From Gammaproteobacteria bacterium UBA6724 (GTDB taxonomy: Bacteria; Pseudomonadota; Gammaproteobacteria; Pseudomonadales; Azotimanducaceae), in assembly GCA_002454165.1 (NCBI GenBank), contig DKIG01000028.1, positions 7,824-22,087 on the forward strand: a stretch of 14,264 bases of DNA, written 5' to 3'. Below are positions 7,639 through 14,264 of the stretch, in pieces. Within the stretch, counting starts at the first letter, position 1, and each line of letters begins with the position of its first letter. A model generated the notes under the pieces. The model was not told where the DNA came from, ran no database searches, and saw nothing but the letters and a program-made list of their open reading frames with translations. A program made the translations under genes and the position numbers.

Positions 7639-8808
7639 CTAACTGGTTTCATTGAATAATTCACGGCCAATTAACATACGTCTGATTTCTGAAGTGCCGG
7701 CGCCGATTTCATAAAGTTTGGCATCGCGTAATAAGCGACCAGTTGCATATTCATTAATATAGCCATTTCCACCTAAGGCCTGAATGGCCTGCAAGGCCAT
7801 TTGCGTGGCTTGTTCAGCGGTATATAAAATGACCGCAGCTGCGTCTTTGCGGCTTTCTTGCTGTCGATCGCAAGCGCCAGCCACTGCATACAGAAAAGCT
7901 CGGCTTGCACTGAGCGCGGTGTACATGTCGGCAATTTTCCCCTGCATTAATTGGAATTCACCGATCGCTTTGTTGAATTGTTTGCGTTCATGAATGTAGG
8001 GAAGAACGATATCCATACAAGCTTGCATAATTCCAATTGGACCGCCAGAAAGCACAGTACGCTCATAATCAAGGCCTGACATAAGGACGCGCACGCCTCC
8101 GCCTTCAAAACCTAGAATATTCTCCTCGGGCACTTCACAGTCTTGGAATACCAGTTCGCAAGTGTTGGAGCCGCGCATACCCAATTTGTCGAGCTTTTGT
8201 GCCTGTGAAAAACCAGGGAAAGTTCTCTCAACGATAAAGGCGGTCATTCCTTGAGAGCCACCATTTATATCGGTTTTTGCATAAATTACATAGGTGTCGG
8301 CATCAGGACCATTGGTGATCCACATTTTGTTGCCGTTGAGTATGTAGACATCGCCTGTTTTATCTGCCCGCAGCTTCATGCTGACTACATCAGATCCGGC
8401 ATTTGGTTCAGACATGGCAAGAGCGCCGATGTGTTCGCCTGAGCAAAGTTGCGGTAAATATTTACGTTTTTGCTCTGGGCTGCCGTTCTTATGGATCTGG
8501 TTAACACAGAGGTTGGAGTGTGCTCCATAGGATAAGCCAACTGAGGCAGAGGCTCGACTGATCTCTTCCATAGCAATAACATGAGCAAGATAGCCCATGT
8601 TATTGCCTCCGTATTCTTCATCAACCGTAATGCCCAGTAAGCCAAGATCACCGAATTTACGCCAAAGGTCAGCCGGAAACAGGTTATCAATATCAATTTG
8701 TTCTGCTCGCGGGGCAATTTCTGCTTGCGCAAATTGCTGAGCCATATCGCGCAACATATCAATCTCTTCGCCGAGGTTGTATTGTAAGGTCGCGTAGGAA
8801 ATGGTCAT
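7639..8808 (-). CDS. liuA: isovaleryl-CoA dehydrogenase
   Basis: FAD-dependent oxidation of isovaleryl-CoA to 3-methylcrotonyl-CoA, passing electrons to ETF; first committed step of the pathway. The 389-aa length is normal for acyl-CoA dehydrogenases. ALAMSEPNAGSD (129-140) and MWITNGP (162-168) are the usual family signatures, and the C-terminal signature QALGGNGYINEYATGRLLRD spans 343-362. The catalytic base sits at Glu249 in GLDYERTVLSGGPIG, the position specific to isovaleryl-CoA dehydrogenases (Glu254 in human IVD, ERLVL context). Most other acyl-CoA dehydrogenases carry it near residue 370, where this protein has Gly. No clear ribosome-binding site is visible before the ATG. It lies 58 bp after liuR. 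Confidence 0.95.
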   Translation of the reverse strand: MTISYATLQYNLGEEIDMLRDMAQQFAQAEIAPRAEQIDIDNLFPADLWRKFGDLGLLGITVDEEYGGNNMGYLAHVIAMEEISRASASVGLSYGAHSNLCVNQIHKNGSPEQKRKYLPQLCSGEHIGALAMSEPNAGSDVVSMKLRADKTGDVYILNGNKMWITNGPDADTYVIYAKTDINGGSQGMTAFIVERTFPGFSQAQKLDKLGMRGSNTCELVFQDCEVPEENILGFEGGGVRVLMSGLDYERTVLSGGPIGIMQACMDIVLPYIHERKQFNKAIGEFQLMQGKIADMYTALSASRAFLYAVAGACDRQQESRKDAAAVILYTAEQATQMALQAIQALGGNGYINEYATGRLLRDAKLYEIGAGTSEIRRMLIGRELFNETS

Positions 8809-8866
8809 AGTATCGTTGGTGCTTTTAGTAAGAGTTTGTCAGAGTAGCAGCTGGTTATGGTTTTTA

Positions 8867-9265
8867 TTACTGACCGAAGGTTTTTTTGTTGTCGATCTCT
8901 CCAAGAGCAATCATGCAGCGCTCTTCGGAATCACGTAAATCTAACAGCGTGAGTTCTAGATCTTTTTGTTGCTGTAGCAATTGCTTGCGTTTGTCTCGTA
9001 TTTTATTAATCAACGTTTGTATCTGCGCTTTGTTGCCTGTAGCAGGGTTATACATGTTGATAATGTCGCTACTTTCTTCCAGCGTGAGGCCAAGGCGTTT
9101 ACCGCGTAAAATAAGCTTGAGTCGAATTCGGTCAGCGCTACTGTAGGTTCTGGTTTGCGTACTTCGAGAAGAGCTGATTAAGCCTTTTTCTTCGTAAAAC
9201 CGTAGTGTACGTGTGGTTATGTCAAATTCTTGGGATAATTCTCTGATTGAATACGTCTTGGTCAT
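8867..9265 (-). CDS. liuR: MerR-family regulator of leucine/isovalerate catabolism
   Basis: DNA-binding regulator at the head of the liu operon. At 132 aa it has the MerR layout: winged helix-turn-helix at the N-terminus (YSIRELSQEFDITTRTLRFYEEKGL at about 5-29), then a dimerisation coiled coil (about 80-120, rich in Lys/Gln/Leu), and only a short effector region. The RTLRFYEEKGLI sequence and the position directly before liuA are as in LiuR of other proteobacteria. It has no cysteine pattern of metal-sensing MerR proteins. The ATG at 9265 follows AAAGAGAGA. It presumably binds the repeats at 9317-9433 and controls its own operon and the divergent acyl-CoA synthetase. Confidence 0.88.
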   Translation of the reverse strand: MTKTYSIRELSQEFDITTRTLRFYEEKGLISSSRSTQTRTYSSADRIRLKLILRGKRLGLTLEESSDIINMYNPATGNKAQIQTLINKIRDKRKQLLQQQKDLELTLLDLRDSEERCMIALGEIDNKKTFGQ

Positions 9266-9309
9266 AGTCTGTCTCTCTTTGGGTTGAGGTTGTGGTTAAT
9301 GTCATTGAT

Positions 9310-9336
9310 ATTATAACATACTGACGTTGACGTCAA
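9310..9336 (-). promoter_or_regulatory. liuR operon promoter
   Basis: On the minus strand a perfect -10 TATAAT (9315-9310) follows a -35-like TTGACG (9336-9331) with a short 15-bp spacer. The -35 sits in the centre of the 30-bp palindrome, so binding there should directly affect polymerase. A start near 9303 would leave a leader of about 38 nt to the liuR ATG. Confidence 0.5.
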
Positions 9337-9433
9337 CGTTAGTATGAATGAATCTATAGTATATTGACGTTGACATTAATTCCAATGTATATTACGTTGA
9401 CGTCAATATCAATGGATGCTACGTTGACGTTAA
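9317..9433. promoter_or_regulatory. LiuR-like operator array
   Basis: Four copies of the 13-bp core ACGTTGACRTYAA lie at 9324-9336, 9367-9379, 9394-9406 and 9421-9433. The last three start exactly 27 bp apart; the first lies 43 bp before the second. The first copy is embedded in a 30-bp palindrome (9317-9346, arms CATACTGACGTTGAC and GTCAACGTTAGTATG) with a single mismatched pair. The copies cover the promoters on both sides of the divergent region. Palindromes with ACGT-rich cores are known for LiuR sites. Assignment to this LiuR is inference from position. Confidence 0.7.
9364..9393 (+). promoter_or_regulatory. possible promoter of acyl-CoA synthetase operon
   Basis: TTGACG (9364-9369) and TATATT (9388-9393) are 18 bp apart. 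The -35 overlaps the second operator copy and the predicted start (about 9400) lies in the third, as expected for a regulated promoter. If correct, the coding start must be at 9412 or later. Confidence 0.4.
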
Positions 9434-11250
9434 CATCAATACGAAACGAATGGGAACATAAACAATTCAGAGACACTAAATTGAACAAAAATTCCAGTTC
9501 GGACAACAGCTCCCAACCCATATTAAAAAGCCATCTCCATAACCCTGGAGATGCCCCCTTGCTCTACACCGATATAGGGTCACACTTTGACCGCACAGTC
9601 GAAAAAAATCCAAACCAATCAGCGCTGATTATCAATCATCAAAACGTAAGGCTAAGTTATAACGAGTACCAAACCGCTATCAACAAATTCGCCGCCGGGC
9701 TTTTAACCATAGGTATTAAGAAAGGAGATCGCGTTGGCATCTATGGTCCTAACTCTCTTGAGTGGTGCATAACGCAATTCGCAACCGCGAAGATTGGCGC
9801 AATATTAGTATGCCTTAACCCTGCTTACCGATTGACTGAACTTGCATACGCACTCAACAAAGTTGAATGCACAGCGATTGTCACTGCAGAAAAATTTAAA
9901 AGCAGTTGCTATTTAGACATGCTACAACAACTAGCACCTGAAATTTCAATGTGCGCGCCAGGGGAGTTAAAAGCTAAACGGCTACCTTCATTACGACACG
10001 TAATCAGAATGGGCGAGGAACACTCAGAAGGAATGTTCAATTTTGATCAAATCACATATCTTTCTTCGACATCCAACCTGCAAAAGGTAGAAGAGATTCA
10101 AGGTAACCTCTGCCCAGATGATCCTATCAACATTCAATTTACCAGCGGCACTACGGGCAACCCCAAAGGTGCCACCTTGACACATCACAACATTTTGAAT
10201 AATGGCGCAATTGTCGGAGCTGGGATGAACTTAGGCACAGAAGATCGATTATGCATACCCGTACCTTTATATCATTGCTTCGGAATGGTTATGGGTAATC
10301 TTGCATGTATAAGTCACGGAGCGACCGCTGTTTTACCATCAGAGTCATTTGACCCTGAGCTAACACTAAGTGTTGTTGAGAAGGAAAGATGTACAGCATT
10401 ACATGGCGTACCCACAATGTTTATTGCGATGTTAGATCACCCTAAATTTAAAGACTTTGACTTATCTTCACTACGTACCGGCATCATGGCAGGCGCATCA
10501 TGCCCAGTTGAAATTATGAAAAAAGTAATCAACAACATGGGAATGTCAGACGTTCTCATTGCTTACGGGCAAACAGAATGTAGCCCGGTAAATCATATGA
10601 CCAAAGCCGACGATCCCATTGATAAACGGGTAGAAACTGTTGGTAAAGCCGGGCCTCATATAGAAATAAAGATTATCGACGAAGATGGAATGGTTGCCCC
10701 TGTCGGCAATAAAGGCGAAATTTGCTGTAGAGGCTACGGGGTAATGCAAGGATATTGGGCTGACACCGCACAAACTCATGAAGCAATTGACGTAGCCGGA
10801 TGGTTGCATTCAGGAGATATTGGAGTTATGGACAAACAAGGTTACGTAAACGTAACTGGTCGAATTAAAGACATGATTATTCGCGGCGGAGAAAACATAT
10901 ATCCCCGAGAAGTAGAAGAGTATCTTTATACTCACCCAGCGATTTTTGAAGCACAGATATTTGGCATCCCTGACCTCAAATATGGCGAGCAAGTAGCTGC
11001 CTGGGTTCAACTCAACGAAAACATGGAGTTAACAGAAAGTGAGCTGATTGATTTTTGCAAGAATAAAATCAGTCACTACAAAATCCCTCGCTACATTAAA
11101 TTCGTCTCTGAATATCCAATGACTGTGACAGGAAAATTACAGAAGTTCTTAATGCGAGAGCAATATTCCAAAGAGTTAAATATTTCTGAGAGCCCTGAGA
11201 ATATCTCTCTTGCTATGAATACTCTTTCTATCAAATCAGCAATACACTAA
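9412..11250 (+). CDS. AMP-dependent acyl-CoA synthetase
   Basis: Activates a carboxylic acid with ATP and CoA. The adenylation motifs appear in order: QFTSGTTGNPKGATLTHHN (phosphate loop, about 10136-10192), YGQTECSP (about 10564-10587), GWLHSGDIG, GRIKDMIIRGGENIYPREVEE, and a C-terminal TGKLQKFLMRE whose first Lys is the catalytic lysine. The closest style is the AtuH/medium-chain fatty acid ligase group often found beside liu or atu genes. The acid cannot be read from sequence. The start is uncertain: the open frame begins at TTG 9364, but its first codons are just translated operator repeats. ATG 9412 is the last ATG before the conserved part but has no ribosome-binding site; TTG 9481, after a weak AGAG, would also suit. 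The body begins near HLHNPGDAPLLY. About 27 extra residues follow the usual C-terminus. amiS follows after 6 bp. Confidence 0.88.
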   Translation: MDATLTLTSIRNEWEHKQFRDTKLNKNSSSDNSSQPILKSHLHNPGDAPLLYTDIGSHFDRTVEKNPNQSALIINHQNVRLSYNEYQTAINKFAAGLLTIGIKKGDRVGIYGPNSLEWCITQFATAKIGAILVCLNPAYRLTELAYALNKVECTAIVTAEKFKSSCYLDMLQQLAPEISMCAPGELKAKRLPSLRHVIRMGEEHSEGMFNFDQITYLSSTSNLQKVEEIQGNLCPDDPINIQFTSGTTGNPKGATLTHHNILNNGAIVGAGMNLGTEDRLCIPVPLYHCFGMVMGNLACISHGATAVLPSESFDPELTLSVVEKERCTALHGVPTMFIAMLDHPKFKDFDLSSLRTGIMAGASCPVEIMKKVINNMGMSDVLIAYGQTECSPVNHMTKADDPIDKRVETVGKAGPHIEIKIIDEDGMVAPVGNKGEICCRGYGVMQGYWADTAQTHEAIDVAGWLHSGDIGVMDKQGYVNVTGRIKDMIIRGGENIYPREVEEYLYTHPAIFEAQIFGIPDLKYGEQVAAWVQLNENMELTESELIDFCKNKISHYKIPRYIKFVSEYPMTVTGKLQKFLMREQYSKELNISESPENISLAMNTLSIKSAIH

Positions 11251-11256
11251 ACAATT

Positions 11257-11784
11257 ATGATTTTTTCTAATCCAAATATAATAATAGGTCTAATTCTATG
11301 GTTCGTCGGATTCATATTTATTCTAAATGGCATAAATATGTTAGGAAAGATATCGGCAAAGGAATGTGGTATTTGGAATATTGCAATCTCAAGTTTTATG
11401 TTTTTTTGCATTATCCTCTCAATGACATTCCAACTATTTGGTGAAGCAACATGGGTAACTGTTGGAGGCATAACACTATTTGCTTTTACGTATTTCATGA
11501 TTGGCGTGAACAATGTCACAGGAATGGACGCCAGAGGGGTTGGTTACTATTGCTTGTTGGTTGCTCTTATGACTCCACTGATTTCAGAAAGTGCCTTTAG
11601 CACAGGCGATTGGCGCTTTGGTATTATTTGGCTAATTTGGGGTGCAGCATGGTTCATTTTCTTTCTCATTATGGCACTGGGGAAAACCAGGCTTGCGGGT
11701 CCGCTTTTAGGTTGGAGCGTCGTCGCCATCGGTGCCGTTACTGGTGTAGCTCCAGGATATATGATGCTAAGAGGCTGGTGGTAA
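11257..11784 (+). CDS. AmiS/UreI-family amide or urea channel
   Basis: Inner-membrane protein of 175 aa with six predicted helices (about 7-27, 38-59, 66-86, 93-110, 120-141, 148-169), the size and fold of AmiS/UreI channels that let urea or short-chain amides through. Family motifs are visible: ILNGINMLGK at 22-31, the helix-3 stretch LFAFTYFMIGVNN (74-86), DARGVGYYCLLVAL (91-104) and DWRFGIIWLIWGAAW (118-132). No ureases are nearby. The amidase 122-137 bp downstream points to amides, as in the amidase operon of Pseudomonas, where amiS accompanies the amidase. It begins 6 bp after the synthetase stop, so the two are probably co-transcribed. No strong ribosome-binding site is seen. Confidence 0.9.
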   Translation: MIFSNPNIIIGLILWFVGFIFILNGINMLGKISAKECGIWNIAISSFMFFCIILSMTFQLFGEATWVTVGGITLFAFTYFMIGVNNVTGMDARGVGYYCLLVALMTPLISESAFSTGDWRFGIIWLIWGAAWFIFFLIMALGKTRLAGPLLGWSVVAIGAVTGVAPGYMMLRGWW

Positions 11785-11921
11785 CAGATCAATAAAATTA
11801 CCTTTATCTATAGTTGACGATATCTCTCAAACAGGAATTACATATAAAAATATAAACAGTTATTTATCACGAGCCAAACCAAATTTTGTAAGAAGTAATC
11901 AAATAAGTGGGGATATCAAAA

Positions 11922-13445
11922 ATGCCAGTACGACCACCTTCCATGGAGCAGTTAAAAGCGGTTGCAGAAAGTTTGCATATGAAACTTTCTGAATCAGAGC
12001 TTCAGTCACACCATGAAATCATGGCTCCTAACTTTGATGCATACAATGCAATCGATGCCATGCCTGATTATCTGCCATCTGTTGAATATGCAAGAGACTC
12101 AGGTTTTGAACCCGTACCAGAGGACAATACGTTCAACGCATGGAGCCGCAAGACAAGTATTACTGGCGAAGCAGAAGGTATTCTTTCCGGTAAGCAAATT
12201 GTATTAAAAGACAATATAAGCCTGGCTGGTGTACCAATGATGAATGGAACATCAACGCTACAAGGGTATGTGCCAGATATAGACGCAACTGTAGTTACTC
12301 GTATCTTGAAGGCAGGGGGCGAGATTGTTGGGAAGGCGCATTGTGAGCACTTTTGTCTTTCTGGTGGTAGCCATACAAATTCACGTGTAGTTGTACATAA
12401 CCCTCACAACCCGAATCACTCTTCCGGTGGATCTTCATCAGGCTGTGGTGCTTTAGTCGGTGCGGGAGAGGTGCCGATGGCACTCGGCTGTGACCAAGGT
12501 GGCTCAATACGGATTCCTTCATCGTGGTCAGGCTGTGTCGGTATGAAACCGACATGGGGGTTGGTACCGTATACCGGAATTATGTCAATTGAATCGACCA
12601 TTGATAATGTAGGTCCAATCACTGACACAGTAGATAACAATGCATTATTGTTAAGTGCTATTGCAGGATATGATGGCTTAGATCCGCGTCAATATTTACC
12701 CGCCAACGGTGCTGATTATCGGGAAAATCTGGACAAAGGAATTTCTAAAAAACGTATTGCGATACTAAAAGAGGGGTTTGGCCGTGATGATTCTGAAGAG
12801 GATGTAGACCTATTAGTGCGAAATGCGGTTGATGCTCTTGTTGCTCAGGGAGCAGAAGTGACAGAGATATCAATTCCTTCTCATATTCTTGGGCACTCGA
12901 TCTGGTTGGCTATTGCGCTTGAAGGGCTTACTGCTCAGATGATGAACCTAAATGGAGTTGGAACAGGGTGGAAGGGATTGTATCCAACTGGCTTATTGGA
13001 TGCTCATGCAGCTTGGCGTCTGCGTGCCAATGATTTATCAGACTCGCTGAAGAGTTGCATGCTCACCGGACAGTACATGTTAACGAATTACCATGGCCGA
13101 TATTACGCGAAGGCGCAAAACCTAAGCAGGCAGTTGACTGCTGAGTATAACCAGCATCTTGAAGATTTTGACGCGATAGTTATGCCTACTACGCCAATGA
13201 AGGCAACCCCGCTCCCTGGAGATGATGCCGATATGAGTGAGTGCGTGCAGCGTGCGTTTGAAATGATAGGTAACACTTGCCAGATGGATGCCAGTGGGCA
13301 TCCAGCTCTGTCTATACCGGTAGGAATGAGTGATGGTCTACCTGTTGGAATGATGTTGGTAGGTAAGCATTTTGATGAAGTTACTCTTTATCAAATTGCA
13401 GCAACATACGAGAAGGAGAATGAGTGGCGCAACGTGACTTCATAA
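11922..13445 (+). CDS. amidase-signature family amidase
   Basis: Hydrolyses an amide to a carboxylate and ammonia in the cytoplasm. From the ATG at 11922 it is 507 aa. The Ser-cisSer-Lys triad is complete: Lys96 (VLKDN), Ser171 (first Ser of GGSSSG) and Ser195 (GCDQGGSIRIP). These numbers equal those of the Rhodococcus N-771 amidase (RhAmidase), and the spacing equals 142/217/241 of FAAH. Other stretches (VPMMNGTS, CLSGGSHTN, GLVPYTGIM, GYDGLDPRQ) are also of this nitrile-pathway group, not of GatA. The exact agreement supports ATG 11922, preceded by GGGG at 11909-11912, over the in-frame GTG at 11907. Unusual is Cys in GCDQGGS, where Gly is typical. No nitrile hydratase is next to it. The 122-bp gap before it may hold its own promoter; none is convincing. 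Confidence 0.93.
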   Translation: MPVRPPSMEQLKAVAESLHMKLSESELQSHHEIMAPNFDAYNAIDAMPDYLPSVEYARDSGFEPVPEDNTFNAWSRKTSITGEAEGILSGKQIVLKDNISLAGVPMMNGTSTLQGYVPDIDATVVTRILKAGGEIVGKAHCEHFCLSGGSHTNSRVVVHNPHNPNHSSGGSSSGCGALVGAGEVPMALGCDQGGSIRIPSSWSGCVGMKPTWGLVPYTGIMSIESTIDNVGPITDTVDNNALLLSAIAGYDGLDPRQYLPANGADYRENLDKGISKKRIAILKEGFGRDDSEEDVDLLVRNAVDALVAQGAEVTEISIPSHILGHSIWLAIALEGLTAQMMNLNGVGTGWKGLYPTGLLDAHAAWRLRANDLSDSLKSCMLTGQYMLTNYHGRYYAKAQNLSRQLTAEYNQHLEDFDAIVMPTTPMKATPLPGDDADMSECVQRAFEMIGNTCQMDASGHPALSIPVGMSDGLPVGMMLVGKHFDEVTLYQIAATYEKENEWRNVTS

Positions 13446-13479
13446 ATCAAATAATTACAAACTGATAGGAGTGTAAATT

Positions 13480-14264
13480 ATGAAAATTATAACTTTTACC
13501 ACTAAATTGGTACCGATGTTGGTGTGCTTGACTGCATTGTCAGTGCCGGCATTTGCGCAAATTGAGGAAATTGTTGTTACTGCTCAAAAACGGGATCAGT
13601 CCTTGCAGGATATCGGTCTAACGGTCGCTGCATTTAGCGGCGATAGGATAGAAGAGGCGGTAGTAACGGATGTTGTTGATGTGGCAGCTCTGACGCCTAA
13701 TGTCCAGGTGAATTATGGTTTGGGGAATAATTTCTTCAATATACGAGGCCTTGGTCTTAATGAGTTTGTTGCCAACCTGGATGCACCAGTAGCGGTGCAT
13801 GTTGATGAGGTCTACCAAAGTAAAGGTTTTATGACCGGTATGACATTATTTGATATTGAACGAGTTGAAGTCCTAAAGGGCCCACAGGGAGATCTTTTTG
13901 GCAGAAATACAACGGGTGGTGCGGTTAATTTCATTACTCGTCGACCGGAACAGGAGCTTGGAGGTTTCGCCAAAGTTACTTCCGGTAATTATAATTTGGT
14001 GAATGTTGAAGCGGCAATTAACGTACCGTTATCCGACAATCTTTTAGCCAGGTTATCAGGTTATAAGACAGACCAAGGAGACGGTTTTTATAAAAATACC
14101 ACCCGTATGACAGATGAGGGTCGCGTTGATGAACTGGGCTTAAGAGGCCAATTGAGCTGGGAGTTCGACAAGTCGGCTCTATTGGTTTCAGTTCATTATG
14201 GTAAAGATGATTCAGAGTTGCACCCGTATGAAGGTTTGGGTGTGAACACGGGGGGGGGGGGGGA
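13480..14264 (+). CDS. TonB-dependent receptor, N-terminal part (runs off window)
   Basis: The frame is open from ATG 13480 to the end of the window (261 codons) with no stop. AGGAG at 13467-13471 lies 8 bases before the ATG. The protein has a signal peptide (cleavage after AFA, residue 26), a TonB box EEIVVTAQKR right behind it, and a plug domain with LFDIERVEVLKGPQGDLFGR followed by NTTGGAVNFITRRP. Barrel strands begin around residue 160. This is the FecA/IroN-like group with the EEIVVTAQKR box that is heavily expanded in marine gammaproteobacteria and sphingomonads and is often used for substrates other than iron. It lies 34 bp after the amidase, probably in the same transcript, so its substrate may be the amide or its precursor (inference). 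Residues encoded by the terminal G14 run are doubtful. Confidence 0.93.
   Translation, partial: MKIITFTTKLVPMLVCLTALSVPAFAQIEEIVVTAQKRDQSLQDIGLTVAAFSGDRIEEAVVTDVVDVAALTPNVQVNYGLGNNFFNIRGLGLNEFVANLDAPVAVHVDEVYQSKGFMTGMTLFDIERVEVLKGPQGDLFGRNTTGGAVNFITRRPEQELGGFAKVTSGNYNLVNVEAAINVPLSDNLLARLSGYKTDQGDGFYKNTTRMTDEGRVDELGLRGQLSWEFDKSALLVSVHYGKDDSELHPYEGLGVNTGGGG

Noticed and set aside
9364..9411. Start of the acyl-CoA synthetase at TTG 9364 or ATG 9385
   Set aside because: These codons are the 27-bp operator repeats in frame (a repeating Thr-Leu-Thr pattern), and they lie upstream of the likely transcription start.
9367..9433. Short CRISPR-like repeat array
   Set aside because: Cores are only 13 bp with 14-bp partly conserved gaps, few copies and no cas genes; an operator array between divergent genes explains it better.
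11814..11848. Promoter directly before the amidase (TTGACG ... TATAAA)
   Set aside because: Boxes are 23 bp apart; the better-spaced -10 (TTACAT) is weak. Read-through from the synthetase is as likely.

Overview
The window looks like part of a gammaproteobacterial chromosome, probably a marine or host-associated heterotroph. The basis is a complete-order liu (leucine/isovalerate) operon with a MerR-type LiuR, two TonB-dependent outer-membrane receptors of Gram-negative type, a cobalamin riboswitch and a REP-like palindrome. The taxonomic call is inference. The right edge stops inside a gene in a run of 14 G, so this is probably the end of an assembled contig.

Layout. (1) 1-2481, minus strand: a REP-like palindrome, then a BtuB-type vitamin B12 receptor. 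Its roughly 300-nt leader holds a textbook cobalamin riboswitch behind a strong sigma70 promoter. This block is visibly richer in G+C than the rest. (2) 2721-9265, minus strand: liuR-liuA-liuB-liuC-liuD-liuE, the pathway from isovaleryl-CoA to acetyl-CoA plus acetoacetate. liuA, liuB, liuE and liuR are intact. liuC (methylglutaconyl-CoA hydratase) has lost most of its crotonase core and its tail is out of frame at a T6 run. liuD (biotinylated alpha subunit) is split by a one-base shift at an A7 run. (3) 9266-9433: a divergent control region with a 30-bp near-perfect palindrome and four copies of a 13-bp core; the last three copies are spaced exactly 27 bp apart. This is a probable LiuR operator array. 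(4) 9412-14264, plus strand: an acyl-CoA synthetase, an AmiS/UreI-type six-helix channel, an amidase-signature hydrolase with the Lys96/Ser171/Ser195 triad, and the first 261 codons of a second TonB-dependent receptor.

How the genes may work together (inference): the receptor and the AmiS channel would take up an amide, the amidase would release ammonia and a carboxylate, and the synthetase would turn the carboxylate into an acyl-CoA. Because the synthetase is divergent from liuR and starts behind the LiuR-like operators, that acyl-CoA may enter the Liu pathway (for example a branched or isoprenoid C5 acid). This amide-to-Liu link is the most interesting candidate system here. The two homopolymer frameshifts and the liuC deletion need checking first, because they decide whether the Liu pathway is intact in this organism.
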